Assembly: GCA_965216905.1 (NCBI GenBank)
Contig: OZ244213.1
Location: forward strand, 2,294,001-2,358,000
Source of the DNA: G965216905 sp965216905
GTDB taxonomy: Bacteria; Actinomycetota; Acidimicrobiia; Spongiisociales; ZC4RG35
Length of the DNA: 64,000 bases
Reading direction: 5' to 3'
The notes beneath the pieces are model-generated. The model worked only from the letters and a program-made list of their open reading frames with translations, was not told the origin of the DNA and ran no database searches. Positions 61,426-64,000 of this stretch are shown here, piece by piece. Numbering within the stretch: the stretch's first letter is position 1; every line of letters begins with the position of its first letter. A program made the position numbers and the translations under genes.

Positions 61426-63303
61426 ATGACCCCAACCCGTGCCCTCCTTCTCTCGCTCATACTCGCCGCGTCCATCCTCGCCCCGGCCGGTCCCGCCGCC
61501 GCCGAGTCATCGGAGTGGACCATCGATGGCGGAGGCTGGGGACACGGCGTCGGCATGTCCCAGTACGGTGCCCATGCGATGGCACTCGCCGGTGCGGATG
61601 CCGAGGACATCCTCGACCACTATTACTCGGGTGCGGCGCTCGACGAACTCGCCAACCGCAACTTGCCGGATTGGTGGTCGGCGCCCTACCCGGTGGTCAT
61701 CGGTCTGTCCCAGGCGCGGGAGACGGTCACGCTGACACCGTTCGTCGGGACCGCCGACGTCTGCCAAGCCGGGCCGAACGGCGAGCCGTGCTCCTCGGCG
61801 CTCACCATTCCGGTCTCGCGAGCCTGGAAGGTGGTGACCGGGTCGGGAGACACGTGCGCGATCGTCAACCATGAAGCGCAGGTCGTCGCCGAAGGCTCGT
61901 GTCACATCACCGTCAGCTGGAACGACAATGCCGCATCGTCGCCATACGCGGTCAATCGCCTCAAGGTGGACGATGGCGAGTATGCCCACGGCACGGTCAG
62001 AATCGTCCCGGCCGATGCAGGCACGGTCAACGCCGTGCTCGACATCGAGATGGAGCAGTACCTGCGTGGGCTGGCGGAGATGCCGACGGACTGGCATGCG
62101 GAAGCGCTGGCCGCCCAGGTGATCGCAGCCCGCAACTACACCATTCGGCGGGTCCTGGACACGGCGGATTCAGAGGGCGCTCCCACCCGCAGTTGCGATT
62201 GTCACCTGTATGACGACACCCGGGACCAGGCGTATCGGGCGTGGGCGAAAGAAGGCATCAGCCCGAATGGCTGGGTCGATGCGGTCGAGGCGACGACCGA
62301 TGTGGTGGCGACCCATCCTCCGTCGGGCCGAGGCGTCTTCACGGCCTATTACTCCTCTTCGACCGGCGGAGCGACGCACACGAACGAGCACGTATGGGGG
62401 AGTTCGCCACTCCCGTTCCTGCGATCGGTCGATGATCCGTGGTCCATCGCCGAATCCGTTTCCAACCCGTACGCCTCCTGGAGTCGTACCTTCGGCGCAG
62501 CGGACCTCGCCGAGCGCCTCGGTTGGGACAGCGTCACGGGTGTCGATCTCATCGACGTGGCTCCCAACGCGGTCGTGCGATTCGTCGGCGTCGATGGCGG
62601 TGACGAGGTGGCGACGGAACTCTGGGGGGATGGTCTCCGCACAAAGTTGTCGCTTCGATCGAGTTATGTGACCTCGGTCTCCGGCCCGGGTGGTGGGCCC
62701 CCGCCGGCGGGTGGCCTGGGTGACATCGCCGGCTCCGTCCACGCCGCAGACATTCTCTACATCGCCGAACTCGGCATCACCAAGGGATGCAATCCGCCGG
62801 CCAACACCAGGTTCTGCCCTTCCGACGGGGTCACCCGCGGGCAGATGGCAGCCTTCCTCGTCCGTGCGCTCGGCCTGGGTGGCGGCGTCGACAACCACTT
62901 CGTCGACGACGATGGCTCGATCTTCGAGCGTGATATCGCCCTCTTGGCGGAAGCCGGTGTGACCAAGGGATGCAACCCTCCCGACAACGATCGCTTCTGT
63001 CCCGAGCGCCTCGTCTCCCGGGGCGAGATGGCCGCCTTCCTCAGTCGTGCGTTCGGATACTCGGCGACGGTCGTTCCACCGGCCGCGGCGGAGAACGACG
63101 GAGCCGAGAACCAGTCATTCGATCCAGGCTTCGTCGATGATGATCGATCGGTGTTCCGATCCGAGATCGCCGCCCTCGCCCACGCCGGCATCACCCAGGG
63201 GTGCAATCCGCCCGCCAACGATCGGTACTGCCCCGACGACCTCGTCACCCGGGAGCAGATGGCATCCTTCCTGGCGCGGGCACTCAAGTCGTCCGGGCAG
63301 TAG
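61426..63303 (+). CDS. Exported SpoIID/LytB-type protein with three S-layer-like repeats
   Basis: A 625-residue protein. Signal peptide (LLLSLILAASILAPAGPAAA), then a SpoIID/LytB domain (about 20-420): GGGWGHGVGMSQYGA, MEQYLRGLAEMPTDWHAEAL and YYSSSTGGATHTNEHVWG. Related domains are amidase enhancers or peptidoglycan glycosidases that act on cell wall. Three cysteine-type repeats (about 440-625). ATG 61426 has GGAAGGG five bases upstream and is favoured over ATG 61414. Confidence 0.9.
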   Translation: MTPTRALLLSLILAASILAPAGPAAAESSEWTIDGGGWGHGVGMSQYGAHAMALAGADAEDILDHYYSGAALDELANRNLPDWWSAPYPVVIGLSQARETVTLTPFVGTADVCQAGPNGEPCSSALTIPVSRAWKVVTGSGDTCAIVNHEAQVVAEGSCHITVSWNDNAASSPYAVNRLKVDDGEYAHGTVRIVPADAGTVNAVLDIEMEQYLRGLAEMPTDWHAEALAAQVIAARNYTIRRVLDTADSEGAPTRSCDCHLYDDTRDQAYRAWAKEGISPNGWVDAVEATTDVVATHPPSGRGVFTAYYSSSTGGATHTNEHVWGSSPLPFLRSVDDPWSIAESVSNPYASWSRTFGAADLAERLGWDSVTGVDLIDVAPNAVVRFVGVDGGDEVATELWGDGLRTKLSLRSSYVTSVSGPGGGPPPAGGLGDIAGSVHAADILYIAELGITKGCNPPANTRFCPSDGVTRGQMAAFLVRALGLGGGVDNHFVDDDGSIFERDIALLAEAGVTKGCNPPDNDRFCPERLVSRGEMAAFLSRAFGYSATVVPPAAAENDGAENQSFDPGFVDDDRSVFRSEIAALAHAGITQGCNPPANDRYCPDDLVTREQMASFLARALKSSGQ

Positions 63304-63444
63304 CCGCCCCGACGGCGGTCGAGTCGATGGATCAGTCGATCGTCCAGCCGACCGGCTGATCTGCCAGAGCCTCGAACGGGCGGTCGCCGTCTACCATGCC
63401 GAGTCGCTTCGGTCGGAGCGATTCGGCGGTATGGCGGAGGACCC

Positions 63445-64000
63445 GTGGACGATCCCATTCGCTTTTTCTCAGAGGAACGGTGGACGCTGGGTGTCATCGG
63501 GCTGGGATACGTCGGGCTGCCCCTCGCAGTCACCGCCGCCGACCGCGGCCTGGCGGTCCTCGGATTCGACGTGGTCGAGTCGAGGGTGCGTGACCTCGCA
63601 CGCGGTGTGTCACACGTCGAGGACGTCTCCGATGCCGACCTCCAGCGCGCGCTCGGAAGGGGAGCCCGCTTCACTGCCGACCCGGGGGATCTCCGGGAGG
63701 CCGACGCGCTCATCATCTGCGTGCCCAGCCCGTTGGGAAGGAACCGCCAGCCGGACCTGTCCTACATCGAGGCGGCAGCCGTGACCGTCACCAAGGCGCT
63801 CCGGCCCGGCCAGCTGGTGTCCTTGGAGTCGACCACCTACCCGGGGACGACCGAGGAGATGATCGTTCCGGCCGTCCATGCCGCCGGGCTGGAGCTCGAC
63901 GCCGACGTCTGGGTCGTCTTCTCGCCGGAGCGGGTGTCGCCCGGGGATGCGATGAAGACCGGCGAGATCCCCAAGATCGTCGGCGGCGTGAGCGGTTTGT
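63445..64000 (+). CDS. UDP-glucose/GDP-mannose-dehydrogenase-family protein (partial)
   Basis: The frame runs off the right edge after 185 codons. The N-terminal NAD motif GVIGLGYVGLPLA and LIICVPSPLG, SLESTTYPGTTEE and FSPERVSPGD are typical of nucleotide-sugar 6-dehydrogenases (WecC/WbpA-like) that make uronic acids. GTG start with GGAGG six bases upstream. The catalytic Cys lies beyond the window. The 141-base gap before it shows only weak hairpins. Confidence 0.85.
   Translation, partial: MDDPIRFFSEERWTLGVIGLGYVGLPLAVTAADRGLAVLGFDVVESRVRDLARGVSHVEDVSDADLQRALGRGARFTADPGDLREADALIICVPSPLGRNRQPDLSYIEAAAVTVTKALRPGQLVSLESTTYPGTTEEMIVPAVHAAGLELDADVWVVFSPERVSPGDAMKTGEIPKIVGGVSGL

Noticed and set aside
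46129..63303. Repeated segments as a possible CRISPR array or DNA repeat
   Set aside because: The repeats are protein-level S-layer-like modules in coding frame with diverged DNA; no short identical repeats with unique spacers.
1..64000. tRNA, rRNA or prophage genes
   Set aside because: I found no cloverleaf, rRNA-like or phage structural gene by reading the gaps; intergenic spaces are mostly under 150 bases.

Overview
This is a high-GC chromosomal segment that looks like an actinobacterium, most probably of the class Acidimicrobiia. The reasons are the GC-rich codon use, many GTG starts, a recurring start-proximal TANNNT promoter that implies leaderless mRNAs, and six exported proteins that each carry three copies of a cysteine-containing S-layer-homology-like repeat of the kind I associate with Acidimicrobiia. 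The class is an inference. I see no rRNA, tRNA, CRISPR array or prophage. The only mobile element is one IS481-type insertion.

Layout. 0-8 kb: a Tat-exported multicopper oxidase, a fused LipB-LipA lipoate synthesis protein, an M50 protease, an M24 aminopeptidase and a VOC protein. 6-10.8 kb (minus strand): a tightly coupled unit of MauE-like, MauA-like and MauD-like genes, a tiny membrane peptide, two unknown proteins and an S-layer-like protein. The MauA-like domain is fused to FG-GAP/VCBS-type repeats. 10.9-16.3 kb: sulfate handling, with an SLC13 permease and CysQ divergent from CysD-CysN-CysC. 16.4-20.9 kb: transketolase and a small set of Thr-rich lipoproteins. 20.9-30.7 kb: nucleotide-sugar and glycan genes (RmlCBAD, a WecE-like aminotransferase, a flippase-like protein, glycosyltransferases) and an APS-type CysH. 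30.7-35.4 kb: a flavoprotein, an ATP-grasp enzyme, phosphosulfolactate synthase (ComA) and an aspartase/fumarase-superfamily enzyme, which together look like a sulfonate-metabolite pathway. 35.5-45 kb: a polysaccharide export locus (Wzm/Wzt-like ABC transporter, three sulfotransferases, large glycosyltransferases). 45-63.3 kb: cell-surface proteins (DUF3048 lipoprotein, M23, M15 and SpoIID proteins, a PQQ-type sugar dehydrogenase and a PL14-like lyase, most with S-layer-like triads), plus a glycosyltransferase operon that includes a GT2-pyruvyltransferase fusion. The right edge cuts a nucleotide-sugar dehydrogenase.

How the parts may work together. Sulfate enters through the SLC13 permease and is activated by CysDN. 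APS can be reduced directly by the iron-sulfur type CysH to sulfite, or phosphorylated by CysC to PAPS. PAPS would feed the three sulfotransferases, and CysQ would clear the PAP they release. Sulfite would also be the substrate of ComA. The Rml, WecE-like, ABC and glycosyltransferase genes would build and export a sulfated, and possibly pyruvylated, surface glycan. A pyruvylated glycan is the classical ligand of S-layer-homology triads, so the glycan genes and the S-layer-like proteins may form one cell-envelope system.

The most interesting candidates are the ComA/fumarase-fold/ATP-grasp/flavoprotein cluster, the MauA-repeat fusion with its MauD and MauE partners, the disulfide-type S-layer triads next to a pyruvyltransferase, and the genome-wide leaderless promoter signature.
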